DNA of 23,781 nt from JAAFIP01 sp043774625 (GCA_043774625.1 JAYVTG010000052.1:1-23781); one strand, 5' to 3'; numbered from the stretch's first letter, positions 15,675 to 22,444 are shown. The notes: generated from the letters alone by a model not told the origin. Numbers and translations: made by a program.

Positions 15675-15710
15675 AGAAAATAAAAAGCCGCCTGGCGAGC
15701 CGGGCGGCTT
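15675..15710 (-). terminator. Terminator after the bcp-like gene
   Basis: Read leftward, AAGCCGCC (15710-15703) and GGCGGCTT (15692-15685) form an 8-bp stem with additional inner G-C pairs, followed by a T-rich tract (TTTTTATTTT). It separates the peroxiredoxin gene from phoH, so phoH probably has its own promoter in the ~40 bases that remain. Confidence 0.8.
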
Positions 15711-15833
15711 GTGTGTTTGCTGGAAGGCCCAGCAGTTGACTGACGAATTGTTTGGCTTGTACAAATAAGCGCCGGTATCAAATGCATAGCAATACTATAC
15801 ACCCGGCTTGTAAAAAGTTTGTGAAAAATTAAA

Positions 15834-16310
15834 TCAAGCTGCTTTTTTTAGTGCTTTTACAGCTTTTAGCACTTCTTCTACGTGGCCAGGCACCTTCAGG
15901 CCGCGCCATTCTTCTTTCAAAACACCGTCGGCACCGATCAAAAAGGTGCTGCGCTCAATGCCTTTGACTTTTTTGCCGTACATGATCTTGTTTTTGACCA
16001 CACCAAAGCCGTGGCACATTTTTTCTTCGGTGTCGGCAATCAGCTCAAAAGGCAGTTCCAGCTTGGCTTTGAACTCGTCGTGCGACTTCATGTTGTCGCG
16101 GCTTACGCCAAACACGGTAGCACCGGCTTTGACAAAGTCTTTGTATTTGTCGCGAAACTGCATCGCTTCGGTGGTGCAGCCGGGGGTGTTGTCTTTGGGG
16201 TAAAAGTACAAAACCACAACATGGCCGTGGTGAGAAGTGTTGGTAACTTTGAGACCGCCAGTGGCGCTTGCTTCAAATTCTGGGAGAGGTTTATTTACTA
16301 CGACGGCCAT
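15834..16310 (-). CDS. bcp: Thioredoxin-dependent peroxiredoxin (Bcp/PrxQ type)
   Basis: The 158-residue atypical peroxiredoxin reduces hydroperoxides in the cytoplasm with electrons from thioredoxin. The active site is FYPKDNTPGCTTEAMQFRD with peroxidatic Cys45. The conserved GVSRDN follows, then TEEKMCHGFGV, whose Cys lies away from the usual PrxQ resolving position (five residues after the peroxidatic Cys). RSTFLIGADG and a Lys/Ala-rich end complete the family pattern. No signal peptide is seen. The ATG has only a weak ribosome binding site (GAGAAAAT). A terminator follows at 15675-15710, so it is probably a single-gene unit. The gene symbol reflects family assignment. Confidence 0.92.
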   Translation of the reverse strand: MAVVVNKPLPEFEASATGGLKVTNTSHHGHVVVLYFYPKDNTPGCTTEAMQFRDKYKDFVKAGATVFGVSRDNMKSHDEFKAKLELPFELIADTEEKMCHGFGVVKNKIMYGKKVKGIERSTFLIGADGVLKEEWRGLKVPGHVEEVLKAVKALKKAA

Positions 16311-16461
16311 ATTTTCTCACGTGACAGAATGATTCTTCAAGACGAACGCTACTTCGTAAACAACTTCGTATTTTACCTGAAATAGGCTGGCAATCCTAAA
16401 GTGAACGCTTTAGATTTACCGGGCAATCGTTTTACACGGTTGACAACGGACCAGAATCTGA

Positions 16462-16857
16462 TCACGTGTTCACGAGTAAAACGGCCAGCACATGCCGCCC
16501 TTCGCCCGCCAAAATGTTGTAAGTGCGGCAGGCGGCCAGGGTGTCCATGGTCTCCAGGCCAATGCGTGCGTGCATCAGCGCGCGTTGCAAGGCTGGCTGG
16601 GGAAAGCGCAGCTTGCTGCCACTGCCAAAAATCACCAGTTCGGGCTTCAACGCTGCCAATGCATCAAAATGTATAGCAGCCACGTCGTCAAAGGCCGTGC
16701 CCGCCCAGTCCAGCTTCTCGCCATGTGAACCAATGACGATGCTGTGGCTGATTTTCTCTTGCGATGCCACGCCGTCCTTGATGCTGCCCAGCATAACCCA
16801 ACCAGGGCCGTAGGCATTGATAACCTGGGTGTCGCTTTTATCGGGTTGTAATTTCAT
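16462..16857 (-). CDS. Mth938-like domain (DUF498) protein
   Basis: This 131-residue single-domain protein has the Mth938/NDUFAF3-like fold: VINAYGPGWVMLG, SIVIGSHGEKLDWAG, LVIFGSGSKLRFPQPAL, and IGLETMDTLAACRTYNILAGEGR. The mitochondrial relative NDUFAF3 is a complex I assembly factor; the function of the bacterial proteins is not established. The start is taken at ATG (MKLQPDKSDT) rather than the adjacent in-frame TTG. It is divergent from the aminotransferase gene and shares a ~137-base promoter region with it. A small inverted repeat CTAAAG/CTTTAG (around 16395-16412) lies beyond its stop. Confidence 0.85.
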   Translation of the reverse strand: MKLQPDKSDTQVINAYGPGWVMLGSIKDGVASQEKISHSIVIGSHGEKLDWAGTAFDDVAAIHFDALAALKPELVIFGSGSKLRFPQPALQRALMHARIGLETMDTLAACRTYNILAGEGRHVLAVLLVNT

Positions 16858-16920
16858 CAATCGCTCGGGCTAGAAGGTGCTGCACTGCACAAAATGTGTA
16901 CGGAAATGTGGTCAAATTAT

Positions 16921-16948
16921 AGTTTTGGCCTTGCTAGGCGACAAAACT
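16921..16948 (+). promoter_or_regulatory. Nested inverted repeat upstream of the aminotransferase gene
   Basis: AGTTTTG/CAAAACT encloses GCCT/AGGC with a TGCT loop. A -10-like TATAGT (16918-16923) overlaps its left edge. It could be an operator at the start of the alaA-hom transcript or a 5' leader hairpin. Its position ~45 bases before the ATG fits either. Confidence 0.4.
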
Positions 16949-16994
16949 AGGGTTTTGCAGGCCAATAAGATGGGTTTAAGAGGGTGATGCAGCT

Positions 16995-18245
16995 ATGAAA
17001 ACAGTGAACAAATCTGCCAAATTGGCCAATGTGTTGTACGACGTGCGCGGCCCGATTGTGGACGCGGCGCGCCAGATGGAAGACGAAGGCCAAAAAATCA
17101 TCAAGCTGAACATTGGCAACCTGGCCCCATTTGGTTTTGATGCGCCCGAAGAAATTCAGCAAGACATGATCCGCAACCTGCCTAATTCGGCAGGTTACAG
17201 CGACAGCAAGGGCATTTTTGCCGCGCGCAAGGCGGTCATGCACTACAGCCAGCAGCAAGGCATTGCCGGGGTGACGCTGGACGACATTTACCTGGGCAAT
17301 GGCGCAAGCGAGCTGATTGTGATGGCCGCCAACGCGCTGCTAGACAACGGCGACGATCTGCTGGTGCCTTCGCCCGACTACCCGCTGTGGACGGCAGCCA
17401 CCAGCCTGTCGGGCGGCAAGCCGGTGCATTACCTGTGCGACGAAGACAATGGCTGGATGCCCAATTTGGCTGACATTCGCGCCAAGATCACGCCGCGTAC
17501 CAAGGGCATTGTGGTCATCAACCCCAACAACCCCACGGGTGCGCTGTACAGCGACGAATTGCTGAGCGGCATCATCCAGATTGCACGCGAGCATGAGCTG
17601 GTGCTACTGGCCGACGAGGTGTACGACAAGGTGCTGTACGAGGGTGCCAAACATACCGCACTGGCCAGCTTGTCTACCGACGTGTTGACACTCACCTTCA
17701 ACTCCCTGTCTAAAGCCTACCGTTCTTGCGGCTACCGCGCGGGGTGGATGATTTTGTCGGGCCCCAAGCAGATTGCCAAAGACTATATCGAAGGCCTGAA
17801 CATGCTGGCCAACCTGAAGCTGGGCTCCAATGTGCCCGGCCAATATGCCATTCAAACCGCGCTGGGCGGCTACCAAAGCATCAACGACCTGACCAAGGAA
17901 GGTGGCCGACTGCGACGCCAGCGTGACCTGGCGTATGAGCTGATTACCGCCATTCCCGGTGTGAGCTGCGTCAAACCACAAGCCGCGCTGTACATGTTCC
18001 CCAGGCTAGACCCCAAGCTGTACCCGATTGACGACGACCGCCAGTTCTTTTTAGAGCTGCTGCGCGAAACGCGGGTGATGCTGGTGCAGGGTAGCGGCTT
18101 TAACTGGGGCGCGCCCGACCACTTTCGCATCGTCTTTTTGCCGCATGAAGACGACCTGCGCGAAGCGATTGGCCGCATTGCCAAGTTTTTGGAAAGCTAC
18201 CGTGCGCGCAACACGGCCAAAGCGCCATTAAAGCTGGTGGCTTGA
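16995..18245 (+). CDS. alaA: AlaA-like pyridoxal-phosphate aminotransferase
   Basis: The 416-residue class I/II aminotransferase resembles E. coli AlaA, which makes alanine from pyruvate and glutamate. Visible residues are LNIGNLAPFGF at the start of the substrate lid, GNGASELI, NPNNPTG (176-182), ADEVY (206-210), and the PLP lysine in NSLSKAYRSCGYRAGW (Lys240), with the terminal Arg in FRIVFLP. Length and motifs fit the family closely. hom follows in the same direction after about 110 bases. In many betaproteobacteria this aminotransferase is followed by hom and thrC, which suggests co-regulation with aspartate-family amino acid synthesis. The symbol is by resemblance. Confidence 0.88.
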   Translation: MKTVNKSAKLANVLYDVRGPIVDAARQMEDEGQKIIKLNIGNLAPFGFDAPEEIQQDMIRNLPNSAGYSDSKGIFAARKAVMHYSQQQGIAGVTLDDIYLGNGASELIVMAANALLDNGDDLLVPSPDYPLWTAATSLSGGKPVHYLCDEDNGWMPNLADIRAKITPRTKGIVVINPNNPTGALYSDELLSGIIQIAREHELVLLADEVYDKVLYEGAKHTALASLSTDVLTLTFNSLSKAYRSCGYRAGWMILSGPKQIAKDYIEGLNMLANLKLGSNVPGQYAIQTALGGYQSINDLTKEGGRLRRQRDLAYELITAIPGVSCVKPQAALYMFPRLDPKLYPIDDDRQFFLELLRETRVMLVQGSGFNWGAPDHFRIVFLPHEDDLREAIGRIAKFLESYRARNTAKAPLKLVA

Positions 18246-18296
18246 ACGGGTGGTTTAGCTGATTGCCTGAATATTCTGACAACACCTTACTCCTAA

Positions 18297-18330
18297 ATTA
18301 ATAGCTGCTCACGCATATTCCACGCTGGAA
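18297..18330 (-). repeat. Dispersed ~40-bp repeat, copy 7
   Basis: On the minus strand: CCAGCGTGGAATATGCGTGA, then GCAGCTATTAATT. This is one of the best matches to the consensus left half. The flanks CCTAAATT and AATTAGG are near-inverted repeats of each other. It lies between the aminotransferase gene and hom. Confidence 0.8.
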
Positions 18331-18356
18331 TTAGGCATATTTCTTATCTAAATCAC

Positions 18357-19763
18357 ATGAAAAACATCCAAGTAGGCCTGTTAGGCATCGGCACCGTTGG
18401 CAGCGGCGTATTCAACGTTTTGAACCGCAACTACGACGAGATCACCCGCCGTGCAGGCCGAGGTATCGAGATCACCATGGTGGCCGACCTGGACACCGCC
18501 CGCGCCCAGGCAGTAGTGGGCGACAAGGTGCGGGTAGTGAACGACGCGCGCGCCGTGATTGCCAACCCCGAGATCGACATCGTCATCGAGCTGATTGGCG
18601 GCTACGGCATTGCCAAGGCGCTGGTGATGGAAGCGATTGCAGCGGGCAAACACGTGGTTACCGCCAACAAGGCCCTGCTGGCCGTGCACGGCACCGAGAT
18701 TTTTCAGGCCGCGCAGGCCAAGGGCGTGATGGTGATGTTTGAGGCGGCTGTGGCGGGCGGCATTCCCATCATCAAAAGCCTGCGCGAAGGCTTGACGGCT
18801 AACAAGATTGAGTGGATTGCCGGCATCATCAACGGCACCACCAACTTTATCTTGAGCGAGATGCGCAGCAAGGGCCTGGACTTTGGCGTGGTGCTGAAAG
18901 AAGCGCAGCGCCTGGGCTACGCCGAGGCCGACCCCACCTTTGACATTGAAGGCGTAGACGCCGCGCACAAAGCTACCATCATGGCGGCCATTGGCTTTGG
19001 CATTCCGGTGCAGTTTGACAAGGCCTATGTGGAAGGCATCACCGCGCTCACCGCCACCGACATTAAATACGCCGAGCAGTTGGGCTACCGCATCAAGCTG
19101 TTGGGTATTTCGAAGCGGCGTGAGCTAAACAAAGCTACACCGGGTGGTGCCACCACAGCCAATCCTGGCGTAGCGGGCATCGAGCTGCGCGTGCACCCCA
19201 CGCTCATTCCTACCAAGCGCCTGATTGCCAACGTAGAAGGCGCCATGAACGCCGTGATGGTGCAGGGCGACGCCGTGGGCACGACGCTGTATTACGGCAA
19301 AGGCGCGGGCAGCGAGCCCACCGCCAGCGCCGTAATTGCCGACCTGGTAGACATTACCCGCCTGGGCCAGGCCAACGCCGCCCAGCGCGTGCCTGCGCTA
19401 GCGTTTCAACCAGAGTCGGTAGGTTTGGCCATGACCACCATGCCCGTGCTGCCCATGACCGACACAGTAACCGCCTACTACCTGCGCCTGCGGGTCGCCG
19501 ACGAAGCCGGCGTGCTGGCCAAGGTCACCGGCATCATCGCCGGTGCAGGCATCAGCATCGACGCCGTGCTGCAGCGCGAGGCTGACGAAGTAGGCGGCGA
19601 GGGTGGTGGCACTGAAGGCACCTACAACGTGCCGTCAACAGACCTCATCATCCTAACCCACGACACCACTGAAGGCACGATGAACGCCGCCATGGCGCAG
19701 ATGCAGGCCTTAAAAACCGTGCTGGCACCGATTGTGCGGATTCGTAAGGAAGAGTTGGCGTAA
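18357..19763 (+). CDS. hom: Homoserine dehydrogenase with ACT domain
   Basis: The 468-residue enzyme reduces aspartate semialdehyde to homoserine, the branch point to threonine and methionine. The NAD(P) Rossmann motif is VGLLGIGTVGSGV (about 7-19). VTANKALLAVHG holds the conserved Lys near 103. The catalytic segment is FEAAVAGGIPIIKSLREGL with GIINGTTNFIL and DAAHKATIMA. A C-terminal ACT domain (about 380-465, LRVADEAGVLAKVTGIIAGA) suggests feedback control, as in other Hom proteins by threonine. A small Gly/Glu-rich insertion (EVGGEGGGTEG) lies within the ACT domain. thrC, the usual downstream partner in this lineage, does not follow; repeat and integron-related DNA do. Confidence 0.96.
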   Translation: MKNIQVGLLGIGTVGSGVFNVLNRNYDEITRRAGRGIEITMVADLDTARAQAVVGDKVRVVNDARAVIANPEIDIVIELIGGYGIAKALVMEAIAAGKHVVTANKALLAVHGTEIFQAAQAKGVMVMFEAAVAGGIPIIKSLREGLTANKIEWIAGIINGTTNFILSEMRSKGLDFGVVLKEAQRLGYAEADPTFDIEGVDAAHKATIMAAIGFGIPVQFDKAYVEGITALTATDIKYAEQLGYRIKLLGISKRRELNKATPGGATTANPGVAGIELRVHPTLIPTKRLIANVEGAMNAVMVQGDAVGTTLYYGKGAGSEPTASAVIADLVDITRLGQANAAQRVPALAFQPESVGLAMTTMPVLPMTDTVTAYYLRLRVADEAGVLAKVTGIIAGAGISIDAVLQREADEVGGEGGGTEGTYNVPSTDLIILTHDTTEGTMNAAMAQMQALKTVLAPIVRIRKEELA

Positions 19764-19814
19764 CGCGGTGTTGACTGATTGGTAATTTAGGATTCAGTGC
19801 AATATATGCCAAAA

Positions 19815-19857
19815 GCCAGCGTGAAATATGCGTGAGCAGCTATTGAATTAGTAGTAA
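19815..19857 (+). repeat. Dispersed ~40-bp repeat, copy 8
   Basis: GCCAGCGTGAAATATGCGTG, then AGCAGCTATTGAATTAGTAG matches the consensus end to end. It lies between hom and the end of brnA, at the probable junction between chromosome and integron array, where the attC of the brnTA segment would be expected. Confidence 0.8.
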
Positions 19858-19865
19858 CGTCGCAG

Positions 19866-20165
19866 TCAAGCCGCAACGCGCTTGCGCGTTGTTGTACTTG
19901 AGCGACCAGTTAAATTGCGCTCCACTTCCATCCGAAGCGCTGCATTGATCCGTGACTGGTAGCCAGCCCCTTTGGACTTGAAAAACTCCAAAATGTCTGC
20001 ATCCAGGCGAACAGAGGTGAGCACCTTCGTGGGGGTGAGCTGCGGCCCACGACCACGCTTTAGAACGGGCGCTCCAAGCATGTCTTCCGTCCACGCCGGA
20101 TTGTCCGGGTCATTAACCTTTGCCGAGGTTTTCTTTGGCAACTTGGCGGTAGTAGCGAGCTTCAT
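19866..20165 (-). CDS. brnA: BrnA-family antitoxin
   Basis: The 99-residue DNA-binding antitoxin of a type II system has a basic N-terminal part that binds toxin and a C-terminal ribbon-helix-helix-type segment, LTSVRLDADILEFFKSKGAG followed by YQSRINAALRMEVE (about 48-82), typical of BrnA. It starts inside the 3' end of brnT, overlapping by 53 bases in another frame, a common arrangement for BrnTA. BrnA proteins repress their own operon; a palindrome over the brnT promoter (20407-20418) is the candidate operator. The exact start could be a few codons further in. Confidence 0.88.
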   Translation of the reverse strand: MKLATTAKLPKKTSAKVNDPDNPAWTEDMLGAPVLKRGRGPQLTPTKVLTSVRLDADILEFFKSKGAGYQSRINAALRMEVERNLTGRSSTTTRKRVAA

Positions 20166-20400
20166 GTTTTTCTGCCTTTCGCAGCGATATTACGTGAGGC
20201 CCTTTCGGGCGCTCTGTGTACACCATCACCACCACATCTGCCCCTAGAAGACCGAAGCACGCCAAACGCTCTTCGCCGTAGTCTTGGCGTTTGTCTTCGC
20301 GGGTCACAGTGAAGTGGTCCCAGATTGCATCGCATCCAACGAAGTCAAGCCCGTGATTCTTGATGTTCAGCTTGCGCTTTGCTTCGTCCCATGTGAGCAT
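20113..20400 (-). CDS. brnT: BrnT-family toxin
   Basis: The 95-residue RelE-fold ribonuclease toxin matches BrnT in LTWDEAKRKLNIKNHGLDF, AIWDHFTVTREDKRQDYGEE, and HVISLRKAEKHEARYY near the end. The expected catalytic-type Arg, Lys and Tyr/His positions are present, so it is probably functional. It is neutralised by BrnA encoded just downstream. The ATG lies only a few bases after the predicted transcription start, so the mRNA may be nearly leaderless. The gene begins 39 bases after an attC-type core site (20439-20445), so the pair could be a cassette of the adjacent integron array. Toxin-antitoxin cassettes are common in chromosomal integrons. Confidence 0.9.
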   Translation of the reverse strand: MLTWDEAKRKLNIKNHGLDFVGCDAIWDHFTVTREDKRQDYGEERLACFGLLGADVVVMVYTERPKGPHVISLRKAEKHEARYYRQVAKENLGKG

Positions 20401-20405
20401 GTTTA

Positions 20406-20433
20406 ATTGTATCTACAAAATAGTTGAATGCAA
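20406..20433 (-). promoter_or_regulatory. brnTA promoter and candidate BrnA operator
   Basis: On the minus strand, TTGCAT (20433-20428) and TACAAT (20411-20406) are 16 bases apart. TTGTATCTACAA (20407-20418) is a perfect inverted repeat TTGTA-TC-TACAA over the -10 box, as expected of an autorepressor site. Confidence 0.6.
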
Positions 20434-20438
20434 GGGAA

Positions 20439-20504
20439 ATTTAACGTGAAGGTGAGGGGTAGCTCGGCCAGCTCTTGGCTATCCGATCCATGGCAAGGTT
20501 AGAT
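20439..20504 (-). other. attC site of the 217-aa cassette
   Basis: ATTTAAC (20439-20445) and GTTAGAT (20498-20504) match RYYYAAC and GTTRRRY exactly and pair with one mismatch. Between them GGGTAGC and GCTATCC pair with one wobble, giving an imperfect palindrome of 66 bp. It lies directly after the stop codon of the leftward gene, where a cassette recombination site belongs. Confidence 0.65.
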
Positions 20505-20511
20505 CTCGACT

Positions 20512-21165
20512 TCACCACAATTTGAAGAGCGACTTCTTGCGCTTGTACCGGAGCAAAGGGATCGTTTCGGTATTGACTGGAAAGGCATCAATATATCCTT
20601 CCAACTGGTACCCAAAGAATTCCGCTAGTGCGGCCTCGCCTAGCTGCAAGGGATGAAAGGGAAATGGATAGGCAGGCTCGCCTTCGTCCATGTCTTCTGG
20701 ATCGATAGCTGGGTGAGCGCCATCCCAGTAAGGCATCTCAAACGAGAGCCGTTGACCAATGTCCTCCACGATCCCACTGTCGGGCGAAAGGCTGAGTGCA
20801 CGTTCCAATTTTCCGTTCCGCCACACAGCAAATGCGAACCAGTCCACCACGCTATGCATGGCGTGAACGTGCACAGTGCGTGCCCCTGCGAAGTCCAAGA
20901 ATCGGATTGGAATTGCAGAAGGGTTGTCGATTGCAAACTCCTTGGCCGCCACGATCGTAAGACCGGGAAAGCAACCAATTTGTATTTCGTCATCAGCCGG
21001 TGCGGTCCAGGTAAGGCAACTATCTTCTAGCGGCTCAAGCTTCTCCTTCGGAAAAAGGATCGATGCGATCTTTCGAGTCTCCTCACGGTCAAGCGTCGGC
21101 TGCGATGCAAGATTTTCGCGAGCGTCGCCGTCAGCAATGACGGCCATCCAGGTCTTCGCTCCCAT
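20512..21165 (-). CDS. Uncharacterised cassette protein (DUF6928-like)
   Basis: The 217-residue protein starts MGAKTWMAVIADGDAREN. That opening and the acidic, mixed alpha/beta composition remind me of the DUF6928 family of unknown function; the assignment is tentative. No signal peptide, membrane segment or known catalytic motif is visible. The middle HVHAMHSVVDWFAFAVWRNG and the Pro-rich segment DPEDMDEGEPAYPFPFHP are notable. Only 24 bases separate the ATG from a core site GTTAGAC (minus strand, 21196-21190), and the stop lies 7 bases from the attC at 20439-20504. The gene thus fills one complete cassette of about 750 bp. No cassette promoter is obvious; expression may depend on an upstream Pc-type promoter. 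Confidence 0.7.
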   Translation of the reverse strand: MGAKTWMAVIADGDARENLASQPTLDREETRKIASILFPKEKLEPLEDSCLTWTAPADDEIQIGCFPGLTIVAAKEFAIDNPSAIPIRFLDFAGARTVHVHAMHSVVDWFAFAVWRNGKLERALSLSPDSGIVEDIGQRLSFEMPYWDGAHPAIDPEDMDEGEPAYPFPFHPLQLGEAALAEFFGYQLEGYIDAFPVNTETIPLLRYKRKKSLFKLW

Positions 21166-21189
21166 AGTGCTCCTATATTCGTATTCGAG

Positions 21190-21329
21190 GTCTAACGTAA
21201 TCTACAGTGCAGACGCTGCAACATGATCTGGCGACTGGGGTGTATATTGACTTTGAAAAACGTAGAAAGTGGCTTACGCACTGGTTTTGTAGTTGTTCGT
21301 CTGTACAAATCAGCAAGTACAAATACAGC
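21190..21329 (-). other. Second attI-like segment (fossil platform)
   Basis: The segment is homologous to 23295-23435 at the frameshifted integrase. Both begin at a core site (GTCTAAC here, GGCTAAC there) followed by GTAAT(C/G)TA. Both share TTTGAAAAA and a 23-base stretch with 18 identities (21269-21291 versus 23379-23401 approximately). Both end with ATGAAACC at 140 and 141 bases. The LexA-like box and promoter have decayed in this copy. It directly abuts the 217-aa cassette, as an attI should. Confidence 0.65.
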
Positions 21330-21420
21330 ATGAAACCTGGCACTTTCAATGGTTTGTACAGTGTTGAGATTTTGTGTCCCAGCGATGCGTTGTTTATGAC
21401 TATAGCTTTAAGCTGAAAGA
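21330..21420 (+). pseudogene. intI: Remnant of integron integrase gene, 5' end only
   Basis: It begins ATGAAACCTGGCAC, matching ATGAAACCCGGTGC of the integrase at 23436, and later has ACTATAGCTTTAAG at offset 69 versus ACTATAGCTTGAAG at offset 74. Between and after these the similarity is poor and the frame closes at TGA (21415). The rest of the integrase is missing. I interpret this as a decayed, truncated intI of an older integron platform. Confidence 0.6.
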
Positions 21421-21486
21421 ATTTGGGCGTTTTTCAGTAGACTCAGTGCGCGGTGAACGGCACTATGAAATTTCATGGACACTATG

Positions 21487-21520
21487 AATTTAGTAGCTTC
21501 CTGCGCATATCCTACGCTGG
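21487..21520 (-). repeat. Dispersed ~40-bp repeat, copy 9
   Basis: On the minus strand: CCAGCGTAGGATATGCGCAG, then GAAGCTACTAAATTC, a diverged match to the consensus. It faces copy 10 across about 300 bases. Confidence 0.65.
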
Positions 21521-21818
21521 AAATCGACCGTTTTTGAAGTAAAAACAATCAAGCAAAGCTACAAAAACAGGTTCAACGTGTTTTGAGTCAAACCAAGCCA
21601 GTGGGTGTGACAGGTGCGCCCCTATGGACGCAGTGGAGCTGATTCGCGCATGCCCACCAAGCTGGTTTGCCAGCCAGCGTTTTCATGAGACAGCGTTAGA
21701 AAAACCAAAACGCCTACGCGCGAGTGCGCAACTGCGGCCATAGGGGACACCTGGCGCGCCAGCCAACCACGCTGGTTTATCTGTTGTAAACCAGTTTTAG
21801 AAAGAAAATAAGCCGGTA

Positions 21819-21860
21819 GCCAGCGCAGCATATGCGCGCGCAGCTACTAAAATCGTAGCG
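21819..21860 (+). repeat. Dispersed ~40-bp repeat, copy 10
   Basis: GCCAGCGCAGCATATGCGCG, then CGCAGCTACTAAAATCGTAG matches the consensus along its length. With copy 9 it forms inverted ends around 21521-21818. Confidence 0.8.
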
Positions 21861-21944
21861 TAAATATGTCGAGAATGCAAAAACTTCAAAGAAGCTATAA
21901 GTCGCACTCAAGCCTCCAGATGCTTGTTCGTAACGAACAACATG

Positions 21945-22202
21945 TTAACCAGCTGCGCCCGACATCAACGGAAAAGCTGCCGGATTCCGTATGGATTGCA
22001 CCGACAAATCGACATCCAATCCCGGCCAATACAGATGGTCGGGCGCAGGCCATTGAACGTCTGATATTTGCTCAATCGTGCTCTTTCGAAACCACGGAAA
22101 TTGGTCAAATGGCACGAGCAGTTCTTCGTTTGCAAGCAACAGCCAAAACCCGTGCTTCGAGATGTGGGTAACTTCAGCCGCCAAAGTGGTGGTTCCAGGC
22201 AT
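21945..22202 (-). CDS. DUF2442 domain protein
   Basis: The 85-residue protein carries the DUF2442 pattern: VTHISKHGFWLLLANEELLV, FPWFRKSTIEQI, and HLYWPGLDVDLSVQSIRNP. Function is unknown; the domain is often encoded next to DUF4160, as here, and the pair has the look of a two-component toxin-antitoxin-type module, though I know of no proof. AAAGGAG lies 7 bases before the ATG, giving a firm start. It overlaps the DUF4160 gene by 29 bases. Its stop lies in GTTAACC, a core-site-like heptamer, but the far end of the expected attC is missing, so the cassette appears truncated on its 3' side. Confidence 0.85.
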   Translation of the reverse strand: MPGTTTLAAEVTHISKHGFWLLLANEELLVPFDQFPWFRKSTIEQISDVQWPAPDHLYWPGLDVDLSVQSIRNPAAFPLMSGAAG

Positions 22203-22413
22203 CCTGTATCTCCTTTAAATGCGCGTTCACAACTGCTTGCGCTTGACGGATTTGCGTAGCAGAAAGGCCCGTGTGATTGGCTAAAACCACTTGCGGGGTC
22301 AGCCAGAACTTAGCTTCGCCATCAGCGTGCGCAACATGCACATGAATGCGCGTTTCTTCACGAGAAAAGAAAAAGAGGCGAAACTGGCCGTCGCGAACAA
22401 TGGTTGGTGCCAC
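22174..22413 (-). CDS. DUF4160 domain protein
   Basis: The 79-residue protein begins with GTG as APTIVRDGQFRLFFFSREE, then HVHVAHADGEAKFWLTPQV and LSATQIRQAQAVVNAHLKEI, matching DUF4160. Function is not established. It is translationally overlapped with the DUF2442 gene. The start codon lies about 32 bases after the end of the attC at 22445-22522, so the pair is the second cassette of this array. Only a weak ribosome binding site is visible before GTG. Confidence 0.83.
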   Translation of the reverse strand: MAPTIVRDGQFRLFFFSREETRIHVHVAHADGEAKFWLTPQVVLANHTGLSATQIRQAQAVVNAHLKEIQDAWNHHFGG

Positions 22414-22444
22414 GTGGGTACTTTAACCAACTTTCTATCCAGCA

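Larger units (their letters stand above)
21421..21944. other. Non-coding region rich in inverted repeats
   Basis: No convincing gene is seen. It holds ATGAAATTTCAT (21465-21476), then two dispersed-repeat copies in opposite orientation (21487-21520 and 21819-21860). Between them a long imperfect hairpin has CAGGTGCGCCCCTATGG near 21611 facing CCATAGGGGACACCTG near 21738. Also present are the perfect palindrome CTGGCGCGCCAG (21751-21762) and the hairpin CTGGTTTA/TAAACCAG (21772-21794) followed by TTTTAG. TTGTTCG/CGAACAA lies at 21924-21940, just before GTTAACC at the end of the DUF2442 gene, possibly the broken half of an attC. Confidence 0.55.

Noticed and set aside
16984..17002. Eleventh copy of the dispersed repeat at the aminotransferase start (GCAGCTATGAAAACAGTG)
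   Set aside because: Only the right half is similar. The TATGCGCA core is absent, and the similarity can arise from the start codon region by chance.
21197..21300. attC site to the right of GTCTAAC at 21190
   Set aside because: No partner GTTRRRY at a fitting distance and no inner palindrome. The sequence instead aligns with the attI/intI upstream region at 23302.
21622..21831. 69-residue leftward reading frame in the inverted-repeat region
   Set aside because: It runs through the long hairpin and a dispersed-repeat border, has no ribosome binding site and resembles no protein I know. The frame is probably accidental.
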